Assembly: GCF_937980635.1 (NCBI RefSeq)
Contig: NZ_CALJPG010000008.1
Span: 1-64,000, forward strand
Length of the DNA stretch: 64,000 nucleotides
Direction: 5' to 3'
From: an uncultured Campylobacter sp.
Lineage (GTDB): Bacteria > Campylobacterota > Campylobacteria > Campylobacterales > Campylobacteraceae
Position 1 is the stretch's first letter. Every line of letters begins with the position of its first letter. Under the pieces are notes generated by a model. It worked only from the letters and a program-made list of their open reading frames with translations. It had not been told where the DNA came from and ran no database searches. Of this stretch, positions 43,074 to 50,509 are shown one piece after another. A program made the position numbers and the translations under genes.

Positions 43074-44570
43074 ATGAAAAAGATTTATATCGGGCTATTT
43101 ATAGCAGTTGCTTTTTCGCTCTGCATACAATCGATCTCCGGTTTTAAAGGCATTAAAATTAGTATGTCAAACGATGCGCAGGGCATCCGCTTGAAGTCGA
43201 GCCCAAAGCTGAGCGAGGATCAAAATACGCAGATGCAAAACTTGGCGGATTTTCTACGCTTTAGCGATAAAGGGCGAGAGAATTACTATGGTATAAGCTT
43301 CTTTAGCGATATCGCTACGACGTGGGATTTGTATGAAAAGCTTGCGGACATTGATGAGCTAGACTTCGGCAGAAACGCGAATTTTATGACCGTTTCGCCG
43401 ATTAGAGTGGATGAGGTTACGCAGGTTCCGCCCGAGATTTGCTTGCTTTCAAATTTAAAAAAGCTCGATCTGCAAGGCGCGAGAGTTTCGGATCTGCCCT
43501 CTTGCGTGCAAAATTTACAAAAGCTCAAGTATTTAGGCTTGCGCGCTACCGAATTTACGGAGATTAGTGAAAATATCTCTAAAATTCCGAATCTTAAGAC
43601 TCTGATTTTGGATAGTTGCCCCGTAAAAGAGTTGAGCGCGAATGTAGCGAATTTAAAAAATTTAGAATATCTTGAGCTCGATGAAACGCATATTTCGCAA
43701 TTGCCGCCGCAGATTACAGGGATGAGCAAGCTGCGAGAGCTCCACTGTTATAGTTGTAATTTTTTACATACTTTGCCTACGTATCTAGCAGAGCTGAAAA
43801 ACCTGGAAATTTTATATCTTACGAACACGCATATAGAGGCGCTACCCGATGAGGTTTCGCGAATGTCTAGCCTAAAGGAACTAAGCGAAGATTTTACCTC
43901 TCCTCCTGAAAATATCGTAAATTTACCCAATCTTGAGGAGTGGGGTCATATGGACGAGCAGAGATTACGGCTCGCCGTGAAAATCCCGTCGCTCAAAAGG
44001 ATTCATATAAGTTCAAATATCAAAACGATCCCATCTGAGTTAGAGGATTTGCATAATCTGCAGGAGCTTGATATTTGGTCTGAAAATATACAAGAAATCC
44101 CTGAAAGTATCGGCGCATTAAAAAGCTTAAAAAAACTCGATATTGGCAGATATAAGCAAGAGAGTCTGCCTGAGAGCATCGGCATGCTTGATGCTTTGGA
44201 AGAGCTGAAAATTAACAGCCAAGCCATTACGAAAATCCCTGAGAGCATCGGAAACCTACATAATTTAAAGGAGCTTTACATCCACGGCAAAAATATTACG
44301 CAGATCCCGGAAAGCGCAGGAAACTTAAAAAATTTAGAAGTTCTAGATCTGTCCGAGACCTCGATCAAAAAACTACCGCAGAGTATAAACGATATGACGA
44401 GCCTTAAATACATTGATCTTCGCGATACCAATTTAGAGGAGCTTAACGTCGATTTTATCCGCCTTAGCAAACTTTACGGTATTAATTTGTATGGCGTTAA
44501 GCTTAAAAAGAAGCCCGTAGTTCCTAAGATAGAGGGAAGACATATTAGCATTAGAGGATATGAGGATTAA
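43074..44570 (+). CDS. Secreted or anchored leucine-rich-repeat protein
   Basis: A 498-residue protein with an N-terminal signal or anchor (MKKIYIGLFIAVAFSLCIQSI), a ~70-residue spacer, then about 15 leucine-rich repeats of 23 residues from ~110 to ~480 with the consensus LxxLxxLxLxxTxIxxLPxSIxx, for example 'LKNLEYLELDETHISQLP' and 'LKNLEVLDLSETSIKKLP'. The LP/IP[ED]SIGNLxxL phase is the plant/bacterial 'LPxSI' subtype. Such proteins bind ligands or surfaces; no catalytic domain or Cys cap is attached. The middle repeats (about 265-310) are degenerate. The gene stands alone beside decayed DNA, suggesting accessory status. Periplasmic or surface location is inferred. Confidence 0.85.
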   Translation: MKKIYIGLFIAVAFSLCIQSISGFKGIKISMSNDAQGIRLKSSPKLSEDQNTQMQNLADFLRFSDKGRENYYGISFFSDIATTWDLYEKLADIDELDFGRNANFMTVSPIRVDEVTQVPPEICLLSNLKKLDLQGARVSDLPSCVQNLQKLKYLGLRATEFTEISENISKIPNLKTLILDSCPVKELSANVANLKNLEYLELDETHISQLPPQITGMSKLRELHCYSCNFLHTLPTYLAELKNLEILYLTNTHIEALPDEVSRMSSLKELSEDFTSPPENIVNLPNLEEWGHMDEQRLRLAVKIPSLKRIHISSNIKTIPSELEDLHNLQELDIWSENIQEIPESIGALKSLKKLDIGRYKQESLPESIGMLDALEELKINSQAITKIPESIGNLHNLKELYIHGKNITQIPESAGNLKNLEVLDLSETSIKKLPQSINDMTSLKYIDLRDTNLEELNVDFIRLSKLYGINLYGVKLKKKPVVPKIEGRHISIRGYED

Positions 44571-45288
44571 ATTTAAAACGAAGCGATGATTTGTCCGGCG
44601 CCGACATATACTGCGGCGGGATTTTAAACAAGTAATACAAGGAGATAAATCGCGCAAAAGATCTCTAGCCGGATCAGCCCTGCGCGCTAACGACGGCGAG
44701 ACTTAGCGAGCTTTAAAGCCTCCTGCGGGCGCCGCAAATTTAAAAACCTCGTGCGCCGCGCGAAAATAGAACAATTTATCTGTGTGGGCTCTTCCTTAAA
44801 TTTAGCGAGCTTCGGAGCAAAATTTGAAGTTAAAATTTTTAAAGGACCACTGCGTTTATAAGACTTGTCGTTACAAGCGGGCGAGATAGAGCGAAAAAGA
44901 ACTAGATTACGCACATTGCCGCAAAAAGCCTCTCGCTGCTTGGAAGCGAGATGATCCGCTTGCAGATTTACGACATTAAAATTCCCCTGCGATTTGCTTA
45001 GTGTGAGGCTGTGCGCCTGCGAAATTTTTAGCACATACGGGCGCTATGCTTTTCGGCTCGGTAAATTTACACGGCAAAGATTACGATCTAATCATTGCGC
45101 GCCACATAGCAGATACCGTACCGTAGTGAGCGGAATTTTATCTACTCGCAGCTTATAGCTGGCATCGTGGCAGACTAGTATTTCTACTAAGTAACGTTCA
45201 GTAAAATTTATAATTTTAAAATTCTAAAAATTTGATAGCTCGCTGATTGCATAGCCTTGTTTGTGCGCAAGCATGCAAGCTTCACGGA
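44571..45288. other. 718-base gap of decayed sequence
   Basis: No intact gene. It contains fragments that translate like protein but are broken by stops (see the entry at 44846), including a plus-strand piece around 45028-45120 reading 'AHTGAMLFGSVNLHGKDYDL'. The composition is mixed coding-like and AAATTT-rich. I read it as one or more eroded genes. Confidence 0.45.
44846..45001 (+). pseudogene. Possible remnant of a flavodoxin-like (FMN reductase-type) gene
   Basis: One plus-strand frame reads 'TTAFIRLVVTSGRDRAKKN', an in-frame TAG, then 'ITHIAAKSLSLLGSEMIR' and 'LQIYDIKIPL' before another stop. The pattern of a hydrophobic strand with TSGRxR, an amphipathic helix, and '(Y/L)DxKIPL' resembles the start of NADPH-dependent FMN reductases. 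No start codon or ribosome site remains. Weak call. Confidence 0.3.
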
Positions 45289-45564
45289 TTAAGGCGCGCT
45301 CGGTGCGATGCCGTGCTGCTTATCATCGATGAGTTCCGCTTCGTTTAATTGCTTGTATTCGTCGCAGCCGATCTGCTCTGCTAAATCGCATGCTTTCCGG
45401 TAAAATTCTTTTGCTAAGGATCTATCTTGTTTAATATTCCATCCATTTTTGTATAAATCCCCGAGATAACTACACGAGTCTGTTTTTTTAGAGCTTATCT
45501 GTATCTTTTTATGATCTCGGTTTGCGCGCGGGCTTAGCGCACGGCTAGCCCTAGCACAAACCAA
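45289..45564 (-). pseudogene. Truncated Sel1/Hcp-like repeat protein fragment
   Basis: A 91-codon frame whose second half, 'SCSYLGDLYKNGWNIKQD' with 'AKEFYRKACDLAEQIGC', is a clear Sel1/Hcp repeat unit (Cys pairs, YxxG, AxxFYxKAC). The first 25 residues are unlike the family and have no signal peptide or ribosome site, so the 5' end seems lost. Intact cysteine-rich relatives lie 3 kb away (48107-50289). Stops 8 bases from the ppk end. Confidence 0.55.
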
Positions 45565-45571
45565 GGCCGCG

Positions 45572-47653
45572 CTAGCTCTCTTTTAAAAGCTTAGTTAGTG
45601 CCGTGCCGCTTTCATCGTGCTTGCGGATATTTTTATAAATTTTACTAAAATAAGCTTCTAAAAATTCCTGATCGTCGATCCTCTCTTCGCCCTTTTTCGG
45701 CGCGATCTTTCGGTACTCGCCGCTGCTTTGCAGCTCGAATGCAAGCTCGTTATCGCTTAGCTGAAGTTTTAAAATTTCTTTGAGCTTGTTTTGCAGATTT
45801 TCGTTGTAAATCGGGCTCATCAGTTCCAGTCTGCGCTCTAAATTTCGCGGCATCCAATCCGCGCTCGCGATGTATAGGCTGGGCTGGGCGTGCGCGAAGT
45901 AAAAAATTCTAGCGTGCTCCAGGTATTTGCCGACGATCGAGATTACGCGGATATTTTCGCTAACGCCCTTAAGCGCCGGGCGCAAGCAGCAGATGCCGCG
46001 CACGATTAGATCGATCTTTACGCCCGCCGCACTTGCCTTATATAACGCCTTGATCATATCACCGTCGACAAGAGCGTTCATCTTAGCGATGATCCTGCCG
46101 GCAGAGCCTTTTTTTTCCTCGTTTTTTATCATCGCCAGGAGCCGCTCTTTGATCTGCATCGGCGACATAGCGAGGTTGTCAAGCTTGCGGTTTTTGTTGT
46201 AGCCCGAGAGGATGTGGAAGAAATTCGTCGTGTCCTTATCGAAGCGGTCGCCGCAGGTAAAAAAGCTCACGTCGGTGTAAATTTTAGCGCTCGAGCCGTT
46301 GTAGTTGCCCGTGCCTAAGTGGATATAAAATTTTAACTTGCCTTCCTCTTTTTTGATGATCTGCGTTACCTTGGCGTGGACTTTAAAGCCCGTGATGCCG
46401 TAGATCACGTGCGCGCCCGCGTCTTCAAGCGCCTTTGCCCAGTGCAGGTTGTTTTCCTCATCAAATCTCGCCTTAAGCTCGACCATCACCGTTACCTGCT
46501 TGCCATCGCTTGCAGCCTCGATCAGGCTCTGGACGATCGGGGAGTTTTTCTCCACGCGATACAGCGTCATACGGATCGAGATGACCTTCGGATCTTTTGC
46601 AGCCTCTTTGATGAGTTTTTGTACCGGATCGAAACTTTCGTAAGGATGGATCAGCAGGATATCCTCCTTCTCCATAGCGCTCATAACGGAGGTGTTTTCG
46701 TTAAAGGGGGGCAGCGTCTTTGGCAGATACTGAGGATGGGCTAGAAAGGAAAAATCCTTATTGGAAGCGATCTCCCAAAGCCCGTCCAGCGTAAGCGGCA
46801 CGGCGCATTCATATATATCTTTGTAAAAAATTTTAAGATGAGAATTTAGAAATTCTAAAAGCTCGGCATCGGCGTCCTTTTCGATCTGAAGTCGTACGAA
46901 AGCTCCTTTGCGGCGCAGTTTAAGCCCCGCTTCTAGGATCATCATAAAATCGTCCGCTTCTTCCTCCTCGATTACGATGTCGGCGTTTCGCGTGACGCGG
47001 AAAGCTGCGGAGCTGATGAGCTTGTAGCCCGGGAAAATCTCCTCCGCATGGCGCTTTACGATGGTGCCGATCGGCACGTAGGTGTTTTGCGCGACCTGCA
47101 CGAAGCGCGGGATCACGCGCGGAATTCTAATCATCCCAAAATGCACCGACTCGGGCGCGCCCTCATCGCAGAGCTTGACCGCAAGGGAGAAGCTGAGATT
47201 GTTTAGATGAGGGAAGGGATGGGTCGCATCCACTGCGATCGGGACGATGACGGGCATTATCTGCGAGAAAAAAAACTCGTCCGCCACCGGCTTCAGCTCG
47301 GGCTGTAGCTCGTCGTAACTTTTGATAAAAAGCCCGTTTTTGCAAAGCTCTTTTTGGATGCCGAAATACTGCTGCTCAAGCTCGGTTTGTTCGTTTCTTA
47401 GATAGGAGCGGATCGCGCGTAGCTGCTCAAGAGGCGTCATCTCGTCATCTCCGCTGGTTATAACGCCGGCGGTAAAAAGCTGTTTCAGACCCGCCACGCG
47501 GATCATATAAAATTCGTCTAAATTCGTGCTGTAAATCGCTAGAAATTTTAATTTTTCAATTAGCGGGATATCCTTTTTGCATTGTTCTAGCACGCGGGTA
47601 TTGAAGCGCAGCCAGCTTAGCTCGCGGTTTATAAAATTATTTTGTGTTTGCAT
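45572..47653 (-). CDS. ppk: Polyphosphate kinase 1
   Basis: About 693 residues from the ATG at 47653, chosen because AAGGAG lies 6 bases upstream and the protein then starts MQTQNNFINRELSWLRFN as PPK1 does. It reversibly makes polyphosphate from ATP. Domains in order: N ('FINRELSWLRFNTRVLEQ'), head, C1 with 'ISIRMTLYRVEKNSPIV' and 'MVELKARFDEENNLHWAKALEDAGAHVIYG' (around 375-425), the autophosphorylated His in 'KVHAKVTQI', and C2 with 'YIASADWMPRNLERRLELMSPI' (around 570-590). Polyphosphate supports stress survival and virulence in Campylobacter. Confidence 0.97.
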   Translation of the reverse strand: MQTQNNFINRELSWLRFNTRVLEQCKKDIPLIEKLKFLAIYSTNLDEFYMIRVAGLKQLFTAGVITSGDDEMTPLEQLRAIRSYLRNEQTELEQQYFGIQKELCKNGLFIKSYDELQPELKPVADEFFFSQIMPVIVPIAVDATHPFPHLNNLSFSLAVKLCDEGAPESVHFGMIRIPRVIPRFVQVAQNTYVPIGTIVKRHAEEIFPGYKLISSAAFRVTRNADIVIEEEEADDFMMILEAGLKLRRKGAFVRLQIEKDADAELLEFLNSHLKIFYKDIYECAVPLTLDGLWEIASNKDFSFLAHPQYLPKTLPPFNENTSVMSAMEKEDILLIHPYESFDPVQKLIKEAAKDPKVISIRMTLYRVEKNSPIVQSLIEAASDGKQVTVMVELKARFDEENNLHWAKALEDAGAHVIYGITGFKVHAKVTQIIKKEEGKLKFYIHLGTGNYNGSSAKIYTDVSFFTCGDRFDKDTTNFFHILSGYNKNRKLDNLAMSPMQIKERLLAMIKNEEKKGSAGRIIAKMNALVDGDMIKALYKASAAGVKIDLIVRGICCLRPALKGVSENIRVISIVGKYLEHARIFYFAHAQPSLYIASADWMPRNLERRLELMSPIYNENLQNKLKEILKLQLSDNELAFELQSSGEYRKIAPKKGEERIDDQEFLEAYFSKIYKNIRKHDESGTALTKLLKES

Positions 47654-47766
47654 AAAAACTCCTTTTTGAATATTAATTCTAAGATTATAGCCCAATTAAG
47701 ATTAAATTTTAAAGTCCGAATTTTATGAGCTTGCAAGTGGGGCAATTTAGTATTTAAAATTCTGCC

Positions 47767-48072
47767 CTAATTTCCTATTTTTCCTAAATCCTTGCACATT
47801 TGCGCATTGCCGTCTTTGCAGCCTAGCTTTAAATATCGCCTCAAATATAAAATTTGCTCTTTCTCCTCCTCGCTCATATCAAGCACCCATTTGCACGCTT
47901 GTTTTATTGCGAGTTAAAAATAGCGCTTTCATTTCAGCTTTCGTAAACAATATAAATTTAAATCAGAAAACGACGTAAATTTTATCTCTTTGCTATCGGC
48001 TACGCTTTGATTACGCTCTGCCGCGGCTTGCGTTATTAAAAGCGCCAAAATTGCGGGATAAAATTCTTTCAT
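47767..48072 (-). pseudogene. Decayed third copy of the Sel1/Hcp-like gene pair
   Basis: From the ATG at 48072 the frame gives a signal peptide-like MKEFYPAILALLITQAAA and stops after 47 codons. Further on, another frame reads 'ACKWVLDMSEEEKEQIL', 'GCKDGNAQMCKDLGKIGN' and stops at 47767, again a Cys-rich Sel1/Hcp-type end. The leader before the ATG (AGTAAAAGATGGCGAATC...GGCAAAGAG) and the first codons match those of the intact gene at 49181. So this is the eroded next unit of the tandem array. Confidence 0.6.
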
Positions 48073-48106
48073 TATCGCTCTTTGCCTCCTTCAGATTCGC
48101 CATCTT

Positions 48107-48646
48107 TTACTCCTTAATTGAATTTGCGTTGTATTTATCAGTTATTTCTTCAAATGCTTCTATCGCACACTTTACGGGATCGTGTTCCTCCTCATCTCGT
48201 AAGCAGTTTTCTAAAGCTACCTTTAACGCGCAAGATCTTAGTTTAAATATTCTTTCTTCTTCCAAGCGTTCTGAATACTTTTCGCAAGCTATAGTGTAGT
48301 TTATAACAGCCTTTTTAATATTGCCTCTTAAACCTATGTCATGAATTCCGAGGTTAAAACAAGAGGCTGCAACACCCGCCTTGCAGGATTTTTCTAAGGG
48401 CACAAAAGCCGCTTCGCGCATACCGAGTTCAATACCCAATATAGAACCAAGATCCGAGCATCTGGTCATATCTCCGTTATCACATTTTTCGGATAAAATT
48501 TCTATTAGTTTAGTACACGAACTATATTTGCCGTTTCCTTTATCGCATTCGTTATAAAGATTTTCCTCTTCAGCCGTATGCTTACCAGCCATTACGATAG
48601 AAGCTAAAAATATCATAGAATAAAATACAAAATTAATTTTCCCCAT
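48107..48646 (-). CDS. Secreted Cys-rich Sel1/Hcp-like protein, type B copy 2
   Basis: About 179 residues from the ATG at 48646 (AAAGGAA upstream; an ATG at 48670 would put the site inside the gene). Signal peptide MGKINFVFYSMIFLASIVMA. The mature protein has Sel1/Hcp-like units with paired cysteines: 'NECDKGNGKYSSCTKLIEIL', 'EKCDNGDMTRCSDLG', 'KSCKAGVAASCFNLGIHDI', 'ACEKYSE'. Helicobacter Hcp proteins of this type are secreted, disulfide-bridged and solenoid-shaped. It is about 80% identical by eye to the copy at 49217. It overlaps its partner gene by 14 bases. Function unknown. Confidence 0.75.
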   Translation of the reverse strand: MGKINFVFYSMIFLASIVMAGKHTAEEENLYNECDKGNGKYSSCTKLIEILSEKCDNGDMTRCSDLGSILGIELGMREAAFVPLEKSCKAGVAASCFNLGIHDIGLRGNIKKAVINYTIACEKYSERLEEERIFKLRSCALKVALENCLRDEEEHDPVKCAIEAFEEITDKYNANSIKE

Positions 48647-49181
48647 ACAATTTCCTTTCGACACCTTCAAAAATAATTTTACCTTTTTTTATAGGGTTAC
48701 ACTCTTTGTCTTTCAGGCAAGCTTTCAGTTCCTCGATATTTTTGCAAACTATATCTCTATCTTTAAGATCGCTATTACAAACTTTTTCAAGACTTTTAAT
48801 TGCTGCTTGCATATTACCGTTTACATATATATCTAGCGTACCCAATATAAAACAGTGATATGTACTATTAGCATCACACAGCTTAATCAGATATTTCGTA
48901 GCTTCCTCTATTCGGCGTAATGATCGCAAAAGATCACTCTGTATAGCACATGAGCGCATATCACCGCCATCGCACTCTTTAGATAAAATTTCAACGAGTT
49001 TATTGCACGAACTATATTTTCCGTCACCGTAATCGCAGGATTTCAAAAGCGCTCTTTGCTCTTCGCTCCTCAAATCTTCTAACTTTATTAAACCTGTTAA
49101 AGACGATTGTGCCGCAGCAGGGATCGATACAAATGCCATTATAAATGCAAGTAGCCAAATTTTAAGATAGAATTTTTTCAT
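48633..49181 (-). CDS. Secreted Cys-rich Sel1/Hcp-like protein, type A copy 2
   Basis: About 182 residues from the ATG at 49181. Signal peptide MKKFYLKIWLLAFIMAFVSI ending PAAA-Q. Mature part: 'KSCDYGDGKYSSCNKLVEIL', 'KECDGGDMRSCAIQSDLL', 'KYLIKLCDANSTYHCFILG', 'KACLKDKECNPIKKG', a short Sel1/Hcp-like solenoid with paired cysteines. It pairs with the type B gene downstream and is a near-duplicate of the gene at 49750. A 10-codon mini-frame (MANPKRGKEC, stop overlapping the ATG as TAATG) sits directly before it. A GTG at 49187 is an alternative start. Confidence 0.75.
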   Translation of the reverse strand: MKKFYLKIWLLAFIMAFVSIPAAAQSSLTGLIKLEDLRSEEQRALLKSCDYGDGKYSSCNKLVEILSKECDGGDMRSCAIQSDLLRSLRRIEEATKYLIKLCDANSTYHCFILGTLDIYVNGNMQAAIKSLEKVCNSDLKDRDIVCKNIEELKACLKDKECNPIKKGKIIFEGVERKLYGEN

Positions 49182-49216
49182 TAGCACTCTTTGCCTCTCT
49201 TTGGATTCGCCATCTT

Positions 49217-49753
49217 TTACTCCTTGGTTGAATTTGCGTCGTATTTATCACTTATTTCCCAAAAGGCTTTTTTCGCGCACTTTACGGGATCGTGTTCCTC
49301 CTCATCTCGTAAGCAGTTTTCTAAAGCCGTCTTTAGCGCGCAAGATTTTAGTTTAAATATTCTTTCTTTTTCTAGATGCTCTGAATATTTTTCGCAAGCT
49401 ATGCTGTAATTATGTGCCGCTCTTTTGACATTGCCTCTTATCGCAATATCATGAATTCCTAGGTTAAAACAAGAGGCTGCAATACCTGCCTTGCAAGATT
49501 TTTCTAAGGGCACAAAAGCCGCTTCACGCATACCGAGCTCTAAACCCATGACATAGCCCAAATCATCGCATTTTTCCATATTACCGCTATCGCATTTTTT
49601 AGATAAAATTTCTATTAGCTTAGTACACGAGCTATATTTGCCGTTTCCTTTATTGCATTCATTATAAAGATTTTGTTCCTCTGCCGTAGATTTGGCAGAT
49701 AACGGACACGACAATATCATAATCAATAAGAATAAAACGCCAATACTTCTCAT
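49217..49753 (-). CDS. Secreted Cys-rich Sel1/Hcp-like protein, type B copy 1
   Basis: About 178 residues from the ATG at 49753, behind GAGGAGCTGAA and overlapping the type A stop (ATGA). Signal peptide MRSIGVLFLLIMILSCPLSA. It has the same repeat layout as copy 2: 'NECNKGNGKYSSCTKLIEIL', 'KKCDSGNMEKCDDLGYV', 'KSCKAGIAASCFNLGIHDI', ending 'NSTKE'. The two B copies differ mostly in the signal peptide, while the mature parts are nearly the same, so the duplication is recent or kept alike by selection or conversion. Confidence 0.75.
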   Translation of the reverse strand: MRSIGVLFLLIMILSCPLSAKSTAEEQNLYNECNKGNGKYSSCTKLIEILSKKCDSGNMEKCDDLGYVMGLELGMREAAFVPLEKSCKAGIAASCFNLGIHDIAIRGNVKRAAHNYSIACEKYSEHLEKERIFKLKSCALKTALENCLRDEEEHDPVKCAKKAFWEISDKYDANSTKE

Positions 49754-50289
49754 TTCAGCTCCTCTACAGTTCTTTTTAAAAGAGCTTTGCCTTTTATTAT
49801 CGGATTGCATTCTTTATCTTTTAAACAGCTCTTTAATTCCTCATTCATTCTACAAAAAAGCTCACTATTCTTCAGCTTGCTATCGCATACTTTTTCAAAA
49901 CTCCTAATTGCCCTTTGTATATTGCCGTTAAATTCTATATCTTCCCAACCTAGCCCCATGCAATATTCGATAAGGTTAGCATCGCACAGCTTAATCAGAT
50001 ATTTCATAGCTTCCTCTTCTCTAAACAAAGATTGTAAAAAATCACTCTGTATAGTACATGAGCGCATATCGCCGTTCTCGCACTCTTTAGATAAAATTTC
50101 AACGAGTTTATTGCACGATCCATATTTTCCATCGCCATAATCGCAGGATTTAAAAAGCATCCTTTGCTCTTCGTTATTAAAATCCTCCAACTTTATCAAG
50201 CTTGTCAAATGCGATTTTGCCGCAGCGGGGATGGCTATTAATACCACCATAAACGTTAGTATATAAATTTTAAGATAGAATTTTTTCAT
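49750..50289 (-). CDS. Secreted Cys-rich Sel1/Hcp-like protein, type A copy 1
   Basis: About 179 residues from the ATG at 50289 (AAGGAG 7 bases upstream); a start at 50388 would add a non-signal leader and is unlikely. Signal peptide MKKFYLKIYILTFMVVLIAI. Mature repeats: 'KSCDYGDGKYGSCNKLVEIL', 'KECENGDMRSCTIQSDFL', 'KYLIKLCDANLIEYCMGLG', 'KSCLKDKECNPIIKG'. It is the first gene of the four-gene array; the 220-base upstream spacer to 50510 is AT-rich and may hold the promoter. Likely periplasmic or exported; role unknown. Confidence 0.75.
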   Translation of the reverse strand: MKKFYLKIYILTFMVVLIAIPAAAKSHLTSLIKLEDFNNEEQRMLFKSCDYGDGKYGSCNKLVEILSKECENGDMRSCTIQSDFLQSLFREEEAMKYLIKLCDANLIEYCMGLGWEDIEFNGNIQRAIRSFEKVCDSKLKNSELFCRMNEELKSCLKDKECNPIIKGKALLKRTVEELK

Positions 50290-50509
50290 TAGCACTCCTT
50301 GTTTTAAGCGGCGATTATATTTAAAAATTTTTAGTTGGCTCTTAAATTTAAGGAGCGCGGCGGCGCGATAAATGTGCCGTAATCCCACCCGCCGTCCACA
50401 CTTAAATGAAATTTTAAAATTTCACAGCCCGCTACGCACGAAAGCTCTATAATCCGCCGTAAAATTTCGCTCGCAACGGGTCTAAGTTACGCGGGCATAA
50501 TCCGTCGCC

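Larger units (their letters stand above)
47767..50289 (-). repeat. Tandem duplication of an A-B gene pair (A1-B1-A2-B2-A3 remnant)
   Basis: Two full A-B units (50289-49217 and 49181-48107), each about 1.07 kb, follow one another in the same direction, and a partial decayed A unit (48072-47767) comes third. Not only the coding parts but also the junctions are alike: after each B gene comes GGAGTAAAAGATGGCGAATC and then a start in ATGAAA(A/G)AATT. This points to unequal crossing-over within the array. Confidence 0.8.

Noticed and set aside
44687..45034. 115-codon minus-strand frame in the LRR-ppk gap
   Set aside because: The plus strand of the same DNA gives better protein-like fragments; this frame lacks a ribosome site and looks like chance antisense.
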